DNA of 10,866 bases from an uncultured Polaromonas sp. (GCA_946479075.1 CAMLDT010000118.1:1-10866), one strand, 5' to 3'; shown: positions 1-6,126, counted from the stretch's first letter. A program made the numbers and translations. The notes: generated from the letters alone by a model not told the origin.

Positions 1-347
1 CCCAGCCACTGCACCGCGTCCTTGATCGCGTCGACGTATTCGGTGTCTTCCTTTTCGGGGTTGGTGTCGTCAAAGCGCAAATGGCACACGCCCTCATAGT
101 CGCGCGCCAGGCCGAAGTTCAGGCAAATGCTTTTGGCGTGGCCGACGTGCAAATAGCCGTTGGGCTCGGGCGGGAAGCGCAGGCGCACCTTGGCCGGGTC
201 GGGCTGGCCGGCCGCGTGGTGCGCCGCGTCGCCGGGGCTGCCGCCCCACTGCCTGCCGGAATACGTGCCTTTGGCCAGGTCGTGTTCGATGATCTGGCGC
301 AAAAAATTGCTGGTTTTGGGGGTTTCTTTGTCGGCAGGGGAGGTCAT
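1..347 (-). CDS. glnS: Glutaminyl-tRNA synthetase, N-terminal part (runs off the left edge)
   Basis: This is the first ~115 codons of a class I aminoacyl-tRNA synthetase that charges tRNA-Gln with glutamine in the cytoplasm. The translation begins [16 protein letters not shown] and contains [16 protein letters not shown] (about residues 58-73). This is the GlnRS/GluRS version of the class I HIGH signature (here HVGH), which lies in the ATP-binding Rossmann fold. It is followed by [15 protein letters not shown], also typical of GlnRS. The [11 protein letters not shown] stretch near the N-terminus is a usual GlnRS feature and favours GlnRS over GluRS. The start is the ATG at 347-345; no strong Shine-Dalgarno precedes it. 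A TAGAAT hexamer at 359-354 on the minus strand resembles a -10 box but would give a very short leader. The gene is divergent from the PXPV gene. The KMSKS region and anticodon-binding domain lie outside the window. Confidence 0.95.
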   Translation of the reverse strand, partial: MTSPADKETPKTSNFLRQIIEHDLAKGTYSGRQWGGSPGDAAHHAAGQPDPAKVRLRFPPEPNGYLHVGHAKSICLNFGLARDYEGVCHLRFDDTNPEKEDTEYVDAIKDAVQWL

Positions 348-480
348 GGCCTGATTCTAGGGGCTGGCTGCGCCGGGTTACGTTTCGCTACGGACTTCAC
401 ACAGCAGCCGGTAGGCGGTTTACGGTGGGCTGCGTTTAATAAACACATGGGCATTCGGCGCCCTTACCAGGAGAAAGAAA

Positions 481-870
481 ATGTTCAAGACCCTTACCCG
501 TTCTGTGTCGTCCAACCGGACCCTGCTGATGGCGGGTGCCGCGGCGGTGGTGTCGGTGGCCGCGCTGGGCTTTTCGACCGGTGCGCAGGCGCGCAGCGAC
601 ATCAATTTTTCCGTCGGCGTGTCGGCGCCCGGTGTGGTGGTGGGCGTGAGTAACGCCTATCCCGTTTACACCTCGCCGGTGTACGGCTACCAGCCGCAGC
701 CGGTGTATGTGCAGCCGCCACCGGTTTATTACCAGCCGCGGCCGGTGTACCGCCCGCGGCCTGTGTATGTGCAGGCACCGGTTTACGTGGGACCGCCTCC
801 CGTGTATTACCGCGGTGGGCCGCACTACCGCCACCCGGGGCGCGGCCATGGTCACGGCCATCGCCATTGA
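481..870 (+). CDS. Secreted PXPV-repeat protein with His/Gly-rich tail
   Basis: This is a 129-residue exported protein of low complexity. Residues 1-37 form a signal peptide: a basic start, a hydrophobic core at about 15-31 and an AQA cleavage site before R38. After a short segment (about 38-60) the chain becomes proline/tyrosine/valine-rich, with repeated PVY units such as QPQPVYVQPPPVYYQPRPVY. This matches the PXPV repeat family (PF12778) common in Burkholderiales, which has no established function. The last 15 residues are HYRHPGRGHGHGHRH, with six histidines that could bind a metal (inference). AGGAG at 469-473 lies 7 nt before the ATG. The gene is monocistronic, ending at the terminator at 901-938. 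Location is periplasm or cell surface. Family assignment is fairly sure; role is unknown. Confidence 0.85.
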   Translation: MFKTLTRSVSSNRTLLMAGAAAVVSVAALGFSTGAQARSDINFSVGVSAPGVVVGVSNAYPVYTSPVYGYQPQPVYVQPPPVYYQPRPVYRPRPVYVQAPVYVGPPPVYYRGGPHYRHPGRGHGHGHRH

Positions 871-900
871 GCCACATTGGGGCCAGGCAGCCGCCTGAAC

Positions 901-938
901 AAAAAAAGCCCGCAGGTTTGACGCCTGCGGGCTTTTTT
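901..938. terminator. Bidirectional rho-independent terminator
   Basis: A perfect 9-bp GC-rich stem, GCCCGCAGG (908-916) and CCTGCGGGC (924-932), encloses a 7-nt loop. Seven A residues lie on its left and six T residues on its right, so either strand carries a stem plus U-tract. It sits between the PXPV gene (plus, ending at 870) and the convergent lipoprotein gene (minus, ending at 969) and can serve both. Confidence 0.93.
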
Positions 939-968
939 CATGGGCGATGCCGGGCTCAGGCGTCGGGC

Positions 969-1556
969 TCAGGTGGCGGGTGAGCGCCAGAACACGTAGT
1001 CGGCCTCATAAGGCACGCTGACCCGCATGCCCAGTTCGGCCGCGCTGCAGTTGCGCACGCTGGGCATGCCGCCGACGGTATGGATGCGCTGGATATAGCT
1101 GATGTTGTTCAGCGTGCCCGGCGCCGTGGACGCTTCAACCCGCGCGCGCTGCAGGGGCAGGTTGGCGCTGCCGTTGTCCACTTCGACAAACTCGCGCACC
1201 TTCAGTTCTGAGCCGTCGCGGTGCATCCAGCTGCGCGCGCTGCGTGTCAGCGTGATGCTGCTGTTGGAGCTGTCCCGCAGTTCAATGCTGCGGTCGCGCG
1301 GCAACCAGGCGTATTCCCAGGGCGTGCGGCTGGTGGCCTGGCATTCGTACTGGAGCTGGCCAATCCCGCGGGCTTCGAGCACCGCCTGATGACCAGCCGG
1401 CACGCGCACGTCTGCAGGCAGTGCCGCTTGCCGTGACAGGTACTGGGTGAGCGGGCGGGGTGCCGAACACGCGGCCATCAACACGGCTGTGGCCGTCACC
1501 AGCGTGAAGCTCAGGAGGCGGAGGCGCGAGGCGCAGCGGTCGGTTGTGGTGTTCAA
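969..1556 (-). CDS. DUF3455-family lipoprotein (divergent paralog 1), probable TTG start
   Basis: This predicted lipoprotein has 195 residues from a TTG at 1556-1554. A hydrophobic signal (about residues 12-27) leads to the lipobox LMAAC, with C30 as the lipidated cysteine. The rest matches DUF3455 (PF11937): VPAG near 52, a first cysteine in YECQ (C72), YIQRIHT-GG near 154-163, a second cysteine in RNCS (C170), and the terminal YEADYVFW. C72 and C170 are shared with both paralogs and could form a disulfide. It is the most divergent copy, with RSARSW where the others have GPPAT(W/F). The frame stays open to an ATG at 1655, but that codon lies immediately after a terminator hairpin's U-tract and the added 33 residues do not look like a signal. 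The TTG is preceded by GGGAAA, as in paralog 2. Function is unknown; an outer-membrane lipoprotein is inferred from serine at +2. Confidence 0.8.
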   Translation of the reverse strand: MNTTTDRCASRLRLLSFTLVTATAVLMAACSAPRPLTQYLSRQAALPADVRVPAGHQAVLEARGIGQLQYECQATSRTPWEYAWLPRDRSIELRDSSNSSITLTRSARSWMHRDGSELKVREFVEVDNGSANLPLQRARVEASTAPGTLNNISYIQRIHTVGGMPSVRNCSAAELGMRVSVPYEADYVFWRSPAT

Positions 1557-1655
1557 AAGATTTCCCGTTGATGGAGCCTGGAGATGGAGCGTGGAGCCGG
1601 CCTGCGTGAAGGAGCGCCCGACAGGAACGCCCGATGCTAAAACAAGCAGGCCCAT

Positions 1656-1688
1656 AAAGAAAGTCCGCAGGCGTGAGCCTGCGGACTT
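1656..1688 (-). terminator. Rho-independent terminator of the 1789-2220 gene
   Basis: A perfect 12-bp stem, AAGTCCGCAGGC (1661-1672) and GCCTGCGGACTT (1677-1688), encloses a 4-nt loop. Read on the minus strand the stem is followed by TCTTTAT. It lies about 100 bp past the stop of the upstream minus-strand gene and just before the long-frame ATG at 1655. It therefore marks a transcript end and argues for a downstream start for the next gene. Confidence 0.82.
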
Positions 1689-1788
1689 GGTGCCAATACT
1701 GCTGAACAGCTCTGGCGCCGGTAAACCGCTTACAGCGGCGGGCCGGAAACCGGGACAAGCTTGACGCAGGTAATTATTTTCCGGTCAA

Positions 1789-2220
1789 TCAGCTCATGGT
1801 GTTGCAGGCAATGTCGTAAGCGTCATAAGCAGAACGGCTGCAGTTGCGCACCGCCTTGCTCAGCCCGGCTGGCTTGACCGCCAGGGCGTAACTCACGTGT
1901 CCCGTGTCGCCGATGCGCGGTGTTGAGTAAGCGTGAGTTGCGAGGCTGGTGGCCACCGTGCCGGTGTCTTGTCCGGCCGTCAGCACCCATTGCACACGGC
2001 CGTCCGGCAGGATCACGCGCTCATAAAGCACGCTGTCATGCGCGGTGGCGACATGGGTGACGGGATCAATAGTGGGTGTGACGGCCACGCGCCGGTACAT
2101 GTCTGTCGCAGGCGCCGGGTTGGAGAAAACGGCCATCATGGCGGCAGTGCCGGTGACCACCAGCAGGGTGAGCCCGAGGCCAATGGCCAATGCGCGAATT
2201 GTGTTGTGCGTGCTTCTCAT
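1789..2220 (-). CDS. Hypothetical membrane-anchored or exported protein
   Basis: I do not recognise this 143-residue protein. Residues 9-32 form one long hydrophobic segment after a basic start (MRSTHNTIR), which could be a signal peptide or an inner-membrane anchor. No lipobox cysteine is visible. The remaining ~110 residues are soluble, with YERVILPDGRVQWVLTAGQD near 66-85 and two late cysteines, C127 and C139, that could pair by disulfide in the periplasm. The ATG at 2220-2218 was chosen because AAAGGG lies about 8 nt upstream; a GTG three codons earlier overlaps that site. The gene stands alone between two terminators, inside a cluster of DUF3455 lipoprotein genes. It shares the short peptide VRNCS, and a 15-nt exact match, with paralog 1 (1044-1058 and 1837-1851), but the rest does not resemble DUF3455. 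Confidence 0.72.
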   Translation of the reverse strand: MRSTHNTIRALAIGLGLTLLVVTGTAAMMAVFSNPAPATDMYRRVAVTPTIDPVTHVATAHDSVLYERVILPDGRVQWVLTAGQDTGTVATSLATHAYSTPRIGDTGHVSYALAVKPAGLSKAVRNCSRSAYDAYDIACNTMS

Positions 2221-2353
2221 GGCAATCACCCTTTCAATTTGTGCTCTGCTGGTTTTCTCTTGGCTCTTCGGTTTCCGTGTCTTGCGCTGCGGGTTCGTTG
2301 GCTACAGCGGCAGTAAACCTCTGCGCGCCGGCCGCCTGTGTAGGAAGCAGCCC

Positions 2354-2394
2354 ACAAAGAATGCAGGTGCACATCTTTGTGCGACCTGCGTTCT
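2354..2394 (-). terminator. Rho-independent terminator of DUF3455 paralog 2
   Basis: A long hairpin lies just beyond the stop at 2421. AGAATGCAGGT (2358-2368) pairs with ACCTGCGTTCT (2384-2394) with one G-T wobble, and GCACA (2369-2373) pairs with TGTGC (2378-2382), leaving a 4-nt loop and one bulged G at 2383. Read on the minus strand the outer stem runs into a short TTTGTG tract. The stem is strong and the U-tract weak. Confidence 0.75.
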
Positions 2395-2420
2395 CAGGGT
2401 TTGCCCTTGTTCGTACTGAC

Positions 2421-3002
2421 TTAGCCTTGGCGCCAGAAGATGTAGTCAGCCTGGTAAGGCAGCGTCAGCTTCTCGCCGTTGTTCAGAGCCGCGCAGGGTT
2501 TGGTTTTTTCGACGCCGCCCTTGGTGTTGACGCGCTGGATGAAGGTGATGCCCTGCAAGGCGCCGGTGCCCATGGAAGGCTCGGCGCGCGACAGTTGCAG
2601 CGGCAGCGTGTATTCGCCGTTGGGCGCCACGGCGATCTGCGTGCCGACCACACTGGAGCCGTCCACGTGTTTGAAAGTGGCAGGCGGGCCGGAGTAGGCG
2701 ACCACGTCCTTGCCGGTGCGGTCCAGCAGGTTGGCCTCCGGGCTCATCAGCACCCAGCCATAAGGGCCGGTGGCTGTGGGTTTGCATTCGTAGTGGAGGA
2801 TGCCGGTAGCTCGGGTTTCCAGGGCGACGGTGTTGCCGGAGGGCACCAGCACTGCTTGCGGCAGGCGGTCCTGGCTGTATTGCTTGGGCAGCGGTGGCGC
2901 GCTGGAACAGGCGGCCATGATCAGGGCCGTGCCGCTGGCCATCAGCGTTGTGCAAAGCAGGCTTTTGCCGGCGGTGCGGAATTTGGTGTTGGTGCTTTTC
3001 AT
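2421..3002 (-). CDS. DUF3455-family lipoprotein (paralog 2)
   Basis: This is a 193-residue predicted lipoprotein. A basic N-terminus and hydrophobic stretch (about residues 14-29) lead to the lipobox IMAAC with C32 as lipidation site; serine at +2 suggests sorting to the outer membrane. The mature part is a full DUF3455 domain (PF11937): VPSGNTVALE (53-62), YEC with C73, LLDRTGK (92-98), SGPPATF (104-110), HVDGSS (112-117), TFIQRVNTKGG (153-163), C170 and YQADYIFW (183-190). The C73/C170 pair is conserved among the three copies here. The start at 3002-3000 has a weak GGGAAA 5 nt upstream. The frame is open to an ATG at 3161, but that lies inside the hairpin terminator of the preceding gene, so the shorter form is preferred. 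Biochemical function of DUF3455 is not established as far as I know. Confidence 0.88.
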   Translation of the reverse strand: MKSTNTKFRTAGKSLLCTTLMASGTALIMAACSSAPPLPKQYSQDRLPQAVLVPSGNTVALETRATGILHYECKPTATGPYGWVLMSPEANLLDRTGKDVVAYSGPPATFKHVDGSSVVGTQIAVAPNGEYTLPLQLSRAEPSMGTGALQGITFIQRVNTKGGVEKTKPCAALNNGEKLTLPYQADYIFWRQG

Positions 3003-3147
3003 TGGTGTTTCCCGGTTTGTTTTCACTGACTGCAAGTAGAGCCGGGAACGGTGTAAGCGGTTGTAGGACGCCTGACCGGCGCACTGAAAGGCAAGAGCGC
3101 AATCACGGCACGCCTGCGAGAAGGAGTGCGCAGGGCGCTGCAGCCGC

Positions 3148-3182
3148 AAAAAAGCCCACAAGCTGCATGCAGCCTGTGGGCT
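3148..3182 (-). terminator. Rho-independent terminator downstream of DUF3455 paralog 3
   Basis: AGCCCACA (3153-3160) pairs with TGTGGGCT (3175-3182). An inner GCTG/CAGC stem (3162-3165 with 3170-3173) caps it, separated by one A-C mismatch. On the minus strand the stem is followed by six T residues (3153-3148). It lies about 90 bp after the stop at 3274 and is the strongest terminator on the minus strand here. Confidence 0.9.
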
Positions 3183-3211
3183 AAAACCAGCTCCGCGTGA
3201 AACAGAGCTGG
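3183..3211 (-). terminator. Second, tandem terminator-like hairpin after DUF3455 paralog 3
   Basis: CCAGCTC (3187-3193) and GAGCTGG (3205-3211) form a 7-bp stem with an 11-nt loop. On the minus strand the stem is followed by TTTTAG. It directly precedes the stronger hairpin at 3148-3182, so the two would act in tandem. The large loop and short U-tract make it weaker. Confidence 0.5.
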
Positions 3212-3273
3212 CCGCTCACCATCCAGATCGAAAGCGAGCTTCCCGGAGACAAAAGGTGCGCTGCGGCCTGCGC

Positions 3274-3819
3274 TTACATCGCCTTGTAGAAGATGTAGTC
3301 GGCCTGGTACTTGACGACTTGTTTGGCATTCATGTTGGCGGCGGTGCAGGGCATGGCCGGGGCGACGCCGCCGCGGGTGTCCACACGCTGGATGTAGGTC
3401 ACGCCCTGCATGGCGCCGGAACCCATGGCCGGGTTGCCCTTGACGAGCTGCAGCGGAATGTTGCCGGTCATGTTGGGCGCAACGGCGATTTGTGTGGCGG
3501 TCAGCTTGGAACCGTCCATGGACTCCCAGGTGGCGGGAGGGCCGTAGTACTTGCCGACCTGTTTGCCGCTGCGGTCCATCAATTTGGCATCGGGGCCGGC
3601 GAACACCCATTCGTACTGGCCGGCCATGTCCTTTTTGGCGCTGCACACATAGGTGATCTCACCGACACCGACGGTTTCCATGGCGACCTTGTTGCCGGCC
3701 GGCACTTGCATGGAAGCGGGCAGGCCAGCCTGCGAATAGCTCGGCATCATGGGCGACATGCTGCCGCAGGCAGCGATCAGGGACACGGCGGCAGTGGCGA
3801 TGGCGGTGCGGATCATCAT
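3274..3819 (-). CDS. DUF3455-family lipoprotein (paralog 3)
   Basis: This is a 181-residue predicted lipoprotein starting MMIRTAIATAAVSLIAAC, with C18 in the lipobox LIAAC. The mature chain carries the DUF3455 pattern (PF11937): VPAGNKVAMET (39-49), YVC with C59, EWVFAGPDAKLMDRSGK (70-86), YYGPPATWESMDGS (91-104), TYIQRVDTRGGVAP (141-154), C158 and YQADYIFYK (171-179). It resembles paralog 2 more closely than paralog 1. AGGAG lies 8 nt before the ATG at 3819-3817, which decides against the longer frame reaching 3900. The gene sits alone, with about 220 bp of upstream sequence and two hairpins downstream. Location is probably the outer membrane or periplasm; function is unknown. Three copies in one cluster suggest local duplication followed by strong divergence. 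Confidence 0.9.
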   Translation of the reverse strand: MMIRTAIATAAVSLIAACGSMSPMMPSYSQAGLPASMQVPAGNKVAMETVGVGEITYVCSAKKDMAGQYEWVFAGPDAKLMDRSGKQVGKYYGPPATWESMDGSKLTATQIAVAPNMTGNIPLQLVKGNPAMGSGAMQGVTYIQRVDTRGGVAPAMPCTAANMNAKQVVKYQADYIFYKAM

Positions 3820-3961
3820 TGGAATAACTCCTGGTGAAATAAGACGTGAGCTGGCGGTCGCCAGTTGCTGTTGAGGCGCCAAGCCGCGCCGCATTGACAC
3901 GGCATGACATGGCGCCCTGCTGCAGATACGCAGTCGGGACGTCGTCTGGATTCACAAAAGC

Positions 3962-3986
3962 AAAAAAGAACGTGAAAAAATTCACG
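3962..3986 (-). terminator. Probable terminator of the flavoprotein gene
   Basis: CGTGAA (3971-3976) and TTCACG (3981-3986) form a 6-bp stem with a 4-nt loop. On the minus strand it is followed by TTCTTTTTTG. It lies 53 bp after the stop at 4039. The stem is short, but the T-rich tail is good. Confidence 0.65.
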
Positions 3987-4038
3987 GGCGACGCGACCCG
4001 CGACCGGTCAGGCCTGGGATCAACGCGGTCCGCGTAGC

Positions 4039-4923
4039 TCAGCGCATGAAGATCAGGGATTGGTGTGCGGAGGCGCCCGCCAGCGCGCCGTCCCCGACGG
4101 CAAGGGCCACGTTGCCAAACATGCGCGCAGCGTCGCCACAGGCAAAAACGCCGGGCACGCTTGTCTCTTTTGTGAGGCCTGTACGAATGAAGGGGCCGAT
4201 GGGCCCTTCGTCCAGCGCGCAGCCAAGCTGGGCGGGGACGGCGCTGGCCATGCGGGTCGTGCCTAGCGTGAACAGGCCGTCCATTTCAAGACATCGACCA
4301 TCGGCCAGCTCCACTGTCGCTGCGCCACTGAGCCGGCGAACGGCCCCGGATTCAACGGAGACGCCGCGCGCCGCCAGCGCTGCCGCCTGCTCTGCGTCGG
4401 GTTCAAACGACTGGTTCAGAAACAAGGTGACAGTTCCCCAGTCAGGCAGCATCAGCGCATGGTGTAGTGACAGCGGGCTGGTGGCAAGCACGCCAATGCG
4501 GCCACGGTCAAGTTCATAGCCGTGGCAATACGGGCAGTGGAAAACCGTCTTCCCCCAGCGTTCAGCCAGGCCTTCCAGTTGGGGCAGCTGGTCCACCAGC
4601 CCGGTGGCGAGCACCAGGCGTTTGGCGTGCAGGATCTGATCCTGGGTGGAGACAGAAAATGCGTCCCCGGTGGTCTCAGCTGCCAGGGCGGTTGCGTCCA
4701 GCCACGTCACGTTCGGGTAGGCCAGCAGCTGGGCCTTGGCGTCTGCCACGATGTCGCCGGGCGGGCGGCCGTCATGCCCGAGGAAACCGTGCGAGGTACT
4801 CGCGAAGCGGTTGCGCCTCAGGCCCGAATCCATCACCGCGACCCGGCAGCGCGCGCGGGCAAGTTGCATGGCAGCTGATAGCCCGGAGAAGCTGCCTCCG
4901 ATCACGAGCGCGTCATACGTCAT
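4039..4923 (-). CDS. Thioredoxin-reductase-like FAD-dependent oxidoreductase with CPYC motif
   Basis: This 294-residue protein belongs to the pyridine nucleotide-disulfide oxidoreductase superfamily, close to the low-molecular-weight thioredoxin reductases in size and layout. The N-terminal FAD-binding motif is VIGGSFSGLSAA (7-18), ATG follows at 106-108, and the C-terminal FAD motif is GVFACGDAA (258-266). The redox-active pair is CPYC (C130, C133) within HCPYCHGYE, a signature of this bacterial/fungal TrxR-like subgroup rather than the CATC type of E. coli TrxB. At the expected NADPH site the sequence is GVLATSPLSLHHA (144-156): the GxGxxA glycines and the basic HRR-type phosphate-binding motif are not visible. 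The physiological electron donor or acceptor is therefore open. The start overlaps the end of the Rrf2 gene by 11 bp, implying translational coupling and co-regulation. A soluble cytosolic enzyme is expected; the substrate is unknown. Confidence 0.88.
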   Translation of the reverse strand: MTYDALVIGGSFSGLSAAMQLARARCRVAVMDSGLRRNRFASTSHGFLGHDGRPPGDIVADAKAQLLAYPNVTWLDATALAAETTGDAFSVSTQDQILHAKRLVLATGLVDQLPQLEGLAERWGKTVFHCPYCHGYELDRGRIGVLATSPLSLHHALMLPDWGTVTLFLNQSFEPDAEQAAALAARGVSVESGAVRRLSGAATVELADGRCLEMDGLFTLGTTRMASAVPAQLGCALDEGPIGPFIRTGLTKETSVPGVFACGDAARMFGNVALAVGDGALAGASAHQSLIFMR

Positions 4924-5374
4924 GGTTCATGTCCTTCAAAGTCAAACGGCCAGCGACCATGCGCTGGTGAAAATCTTTCGACAGCGCTTCGAGCGTGACC
5001 GCATGCAGCCGGTCCAGAAGCACCTGTTCGGCCTCCCGGTATGCACCTTCAAGCGCCGCGTTAACGGCTTGTTCCACCAGGCAGGGCGGGTTGTCATCGC
5101 GATGGCCCACAGCGAGAAGCGTGGGTGCGCCCAGAGCTTCATGGATATCGCCCAGGGTGATGGCGGCCAGGGGGCAGGAGAGCACCCAGCCGCCGCCATG
5201 CCCCTTGGCTGAGTCAACAAAGCCGGCGTGACGCAGGCCGGCCATGAGGCGTCGTGCCACCACCGCGTGGGTCTTCATGGCGGCTGCCAGCGTTTCAGAT
5301 GTCACAGGCCCGTCCGTCTCCGCCATGTGCAGGAGCCCGTGAAGAACGCAGGAAAGTTGGCTGTTCTTTTTCAT
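4913..5374 (-). CDS. Rrf2-family transcriptional regulator
   Basis: This 153-residue regulator begins MKKNSQLSCVLHGLLHMAE, the usual Rrf2 helix 1. A winged helix-turn-helix follows (about 24-66: VTSETLAAAM, VARRLMAGLRHAGFV, GHGGGWVLS). The dimerisation region contains NPPCLVEQAVNAAL (95-108) and ends in LHAVTLEALSKDF. C98 sits where many Rrf2 proteins have a conserved cysteine. The three-cysteine iron-sulfur set of IscR and NsrR is absent (cysteines are C9, C67 and C98 only), so thiol or electrophile sensing, as in YwnA/HypR-type members, is more likely than Fe-S sensing (inference). It overlaps the flavoprotein gene by 11 bp and probably regulates it and itself. No Shine-Dalgarno is visible; an AATAAT at 5385-5380 could be a -10 box giving a nearly leaderless mRNA. 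An inverted repeat covers the start. Confidence 0.92.
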   Translation of the reverse strand: MKKNSQLSCVLHGLLHMAETDGPVTSETLAAAMKTHAVVARRLMAGLRHAGFVDSAKGHGGGWVLSCPLAAITLGDIHEALGAPTLLAVGHRDDNPPCLVEQAVNAALEGAYREAEQVLLDRLHAVTLEALSKDFHQRMVAGRLTLKDMNHDV

Positions 5375-5397
5375 GCAACATTATTGGTTACATGAAA
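5369..5397. promoter_or_regulatory. Candidate operator: 29-bp inverted repeat over the Rrf2 start
   Basis: The arms TTTCATGCAAC (5369-5379) and GTTACATGAAA (5387-5397) are reverse complements except for one position and are separated by 7 bp (ATTATTG). The element covers the regulator's ATG (5374-5372) and the region where a promoter would lie. Its size and symmetry fit a dimeric Rrf2 regulator, so autoregulation is the simplest reading. Binding is inferred only. Confidence 0.65.
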
Positions 5398-5494
5398 GTA
5401 AAGGTGCACGGATGTTGCGGGATAACCTTGTTCGATCAAGGGTTTGCAAAGGAGCGGACGGGTGCGTGCGGCACCAGGCGCCGGCCGCCCCGGC

Positions 5495-6106
5495 TTACTG
5501 CCCGAAGCGCGGGCCGTTTTTCAGGAAGTCGAACTCCAGCGCTGTGTTGGTCCGGCCCAGCGCATTGTTGCGGTAGGGGAAGCGGCCCAGCCGCGCAATG
5601 ATGTCGCGGTGCTGCTCGGCAAAACGCAGGCTGTTGTTCACCGTCTTGCGCAAAGGCTCGGGCACGTCCTCGGCCAGTTGCTGAAAGCGCCGCACGCCTT
5701 CTTCCTGCTGCTGCAGGTCTTCTGCATGCATCAGCGGCATGTACAGAAAAACGCGGCCGACCCAGGGCAACTGCTGGTCCATGCCCTGCGCCAGCGCTTC
5801 ACGGACCAGGCGCTGGGCCCGCGCGTCGCCGGCAAAGGCCTTGGCCTGGCCGCGGTGGATGTTGCGCGGAAACTGGTCGAGCAGGATGACCAGGGCCAGC
5901 CGGTCCAGCGGCCTGGCTTCCCATTCTGCAAGCCCACCGGCCAGCGCCTGCGCGACCTGTGGGCCGAAACGTTCGGCGATCTGCCGGTCAAGCTCGGGGC
6001 CGCCACCAAACCACTGCTTGCCCATGTCGCGGCTGGGCCAGCCGGAGGCGAAGTCTTCGCCCAGCCAGAATTCGAGGATGGATGCGGGGGTGGCTGGCTC
6101 GGTCAT
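5495..6106 (-). CDS. DUF924 family protein
   Basis: This 203-residue soluble protein matches DUF924 (PF06041) over its full length. It begins with ILEFWLGE (10-17). The diagnostic blocks are LLDQFPRNIHRG (75-86), YMPLMHAEDLQQQE (122-135) and HRDIIARLGRFPYRN (166-180), followed by a C-terminal ALEFDFLKNGPRFGQ. The fold of the family is all-helical and TPR-like, but its biochemical role is not established as far as I know. The ATG is 20 bp after the stop of the LytR-type regulator gene, on the same strand, so it may be the last gene of that operon, although no clear Shine-Dalgarno precedes it. A small T-rich run (CTTTTTATTG) fills the gap. No convincing terminator hairpin was seen between its stop and the Rrf2 gene. 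Confidence 0.9.
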   Translation of the reverse strand: MTEPATPASILEFWLGEDFASGWPSRDMGKQWFGGGPELDRQIAERFGPQVAQALAGGLAEWEARPLDRLALVILLDQFPRNIHRGQAKAFAGDARAQRLVREALAQGMDQQLPWVGRVFLYMPLMHAEDLQQQEEGVRRFQQLAEDVPEPLRKTVNNSLRFAEQHRDIIARLGRFPYRNNALGRTNTALEFDFLKNGPRFGQ

Positions 6107-6126
6107 GCGTCAATAAAAAGAGGGCG

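Noticed and set aside
81..653. Plus-strand frame spanning glnS antisense and the PXPV gene start.
   Set aside because: It overlaps two confidently identified genes in other frames and has no supporting motif.
2190..3029. Plus-strand frame of 279 codons across the paralog 2 region.
   Set aside because: It is antisense to a clear DUF3455 lipoprotein gene and crosses that gene's terminator.
1724..3062. 11-nt inverted match AACCGCTTACA (1724-1734) and TGTAAGCGGTT (3052-3062).
   Set aside because: Many 11-mer matches are expected by chance in a window this long, and the two sites lie in different relative positions.
5423..5443. Hairpin AACCTTG-loop-CAAGGGTT upstream of the Rrf2 gene.
   Set aside because: It has a bulge and no U-tract on either strand, so it is not supported as a terminator or operator.
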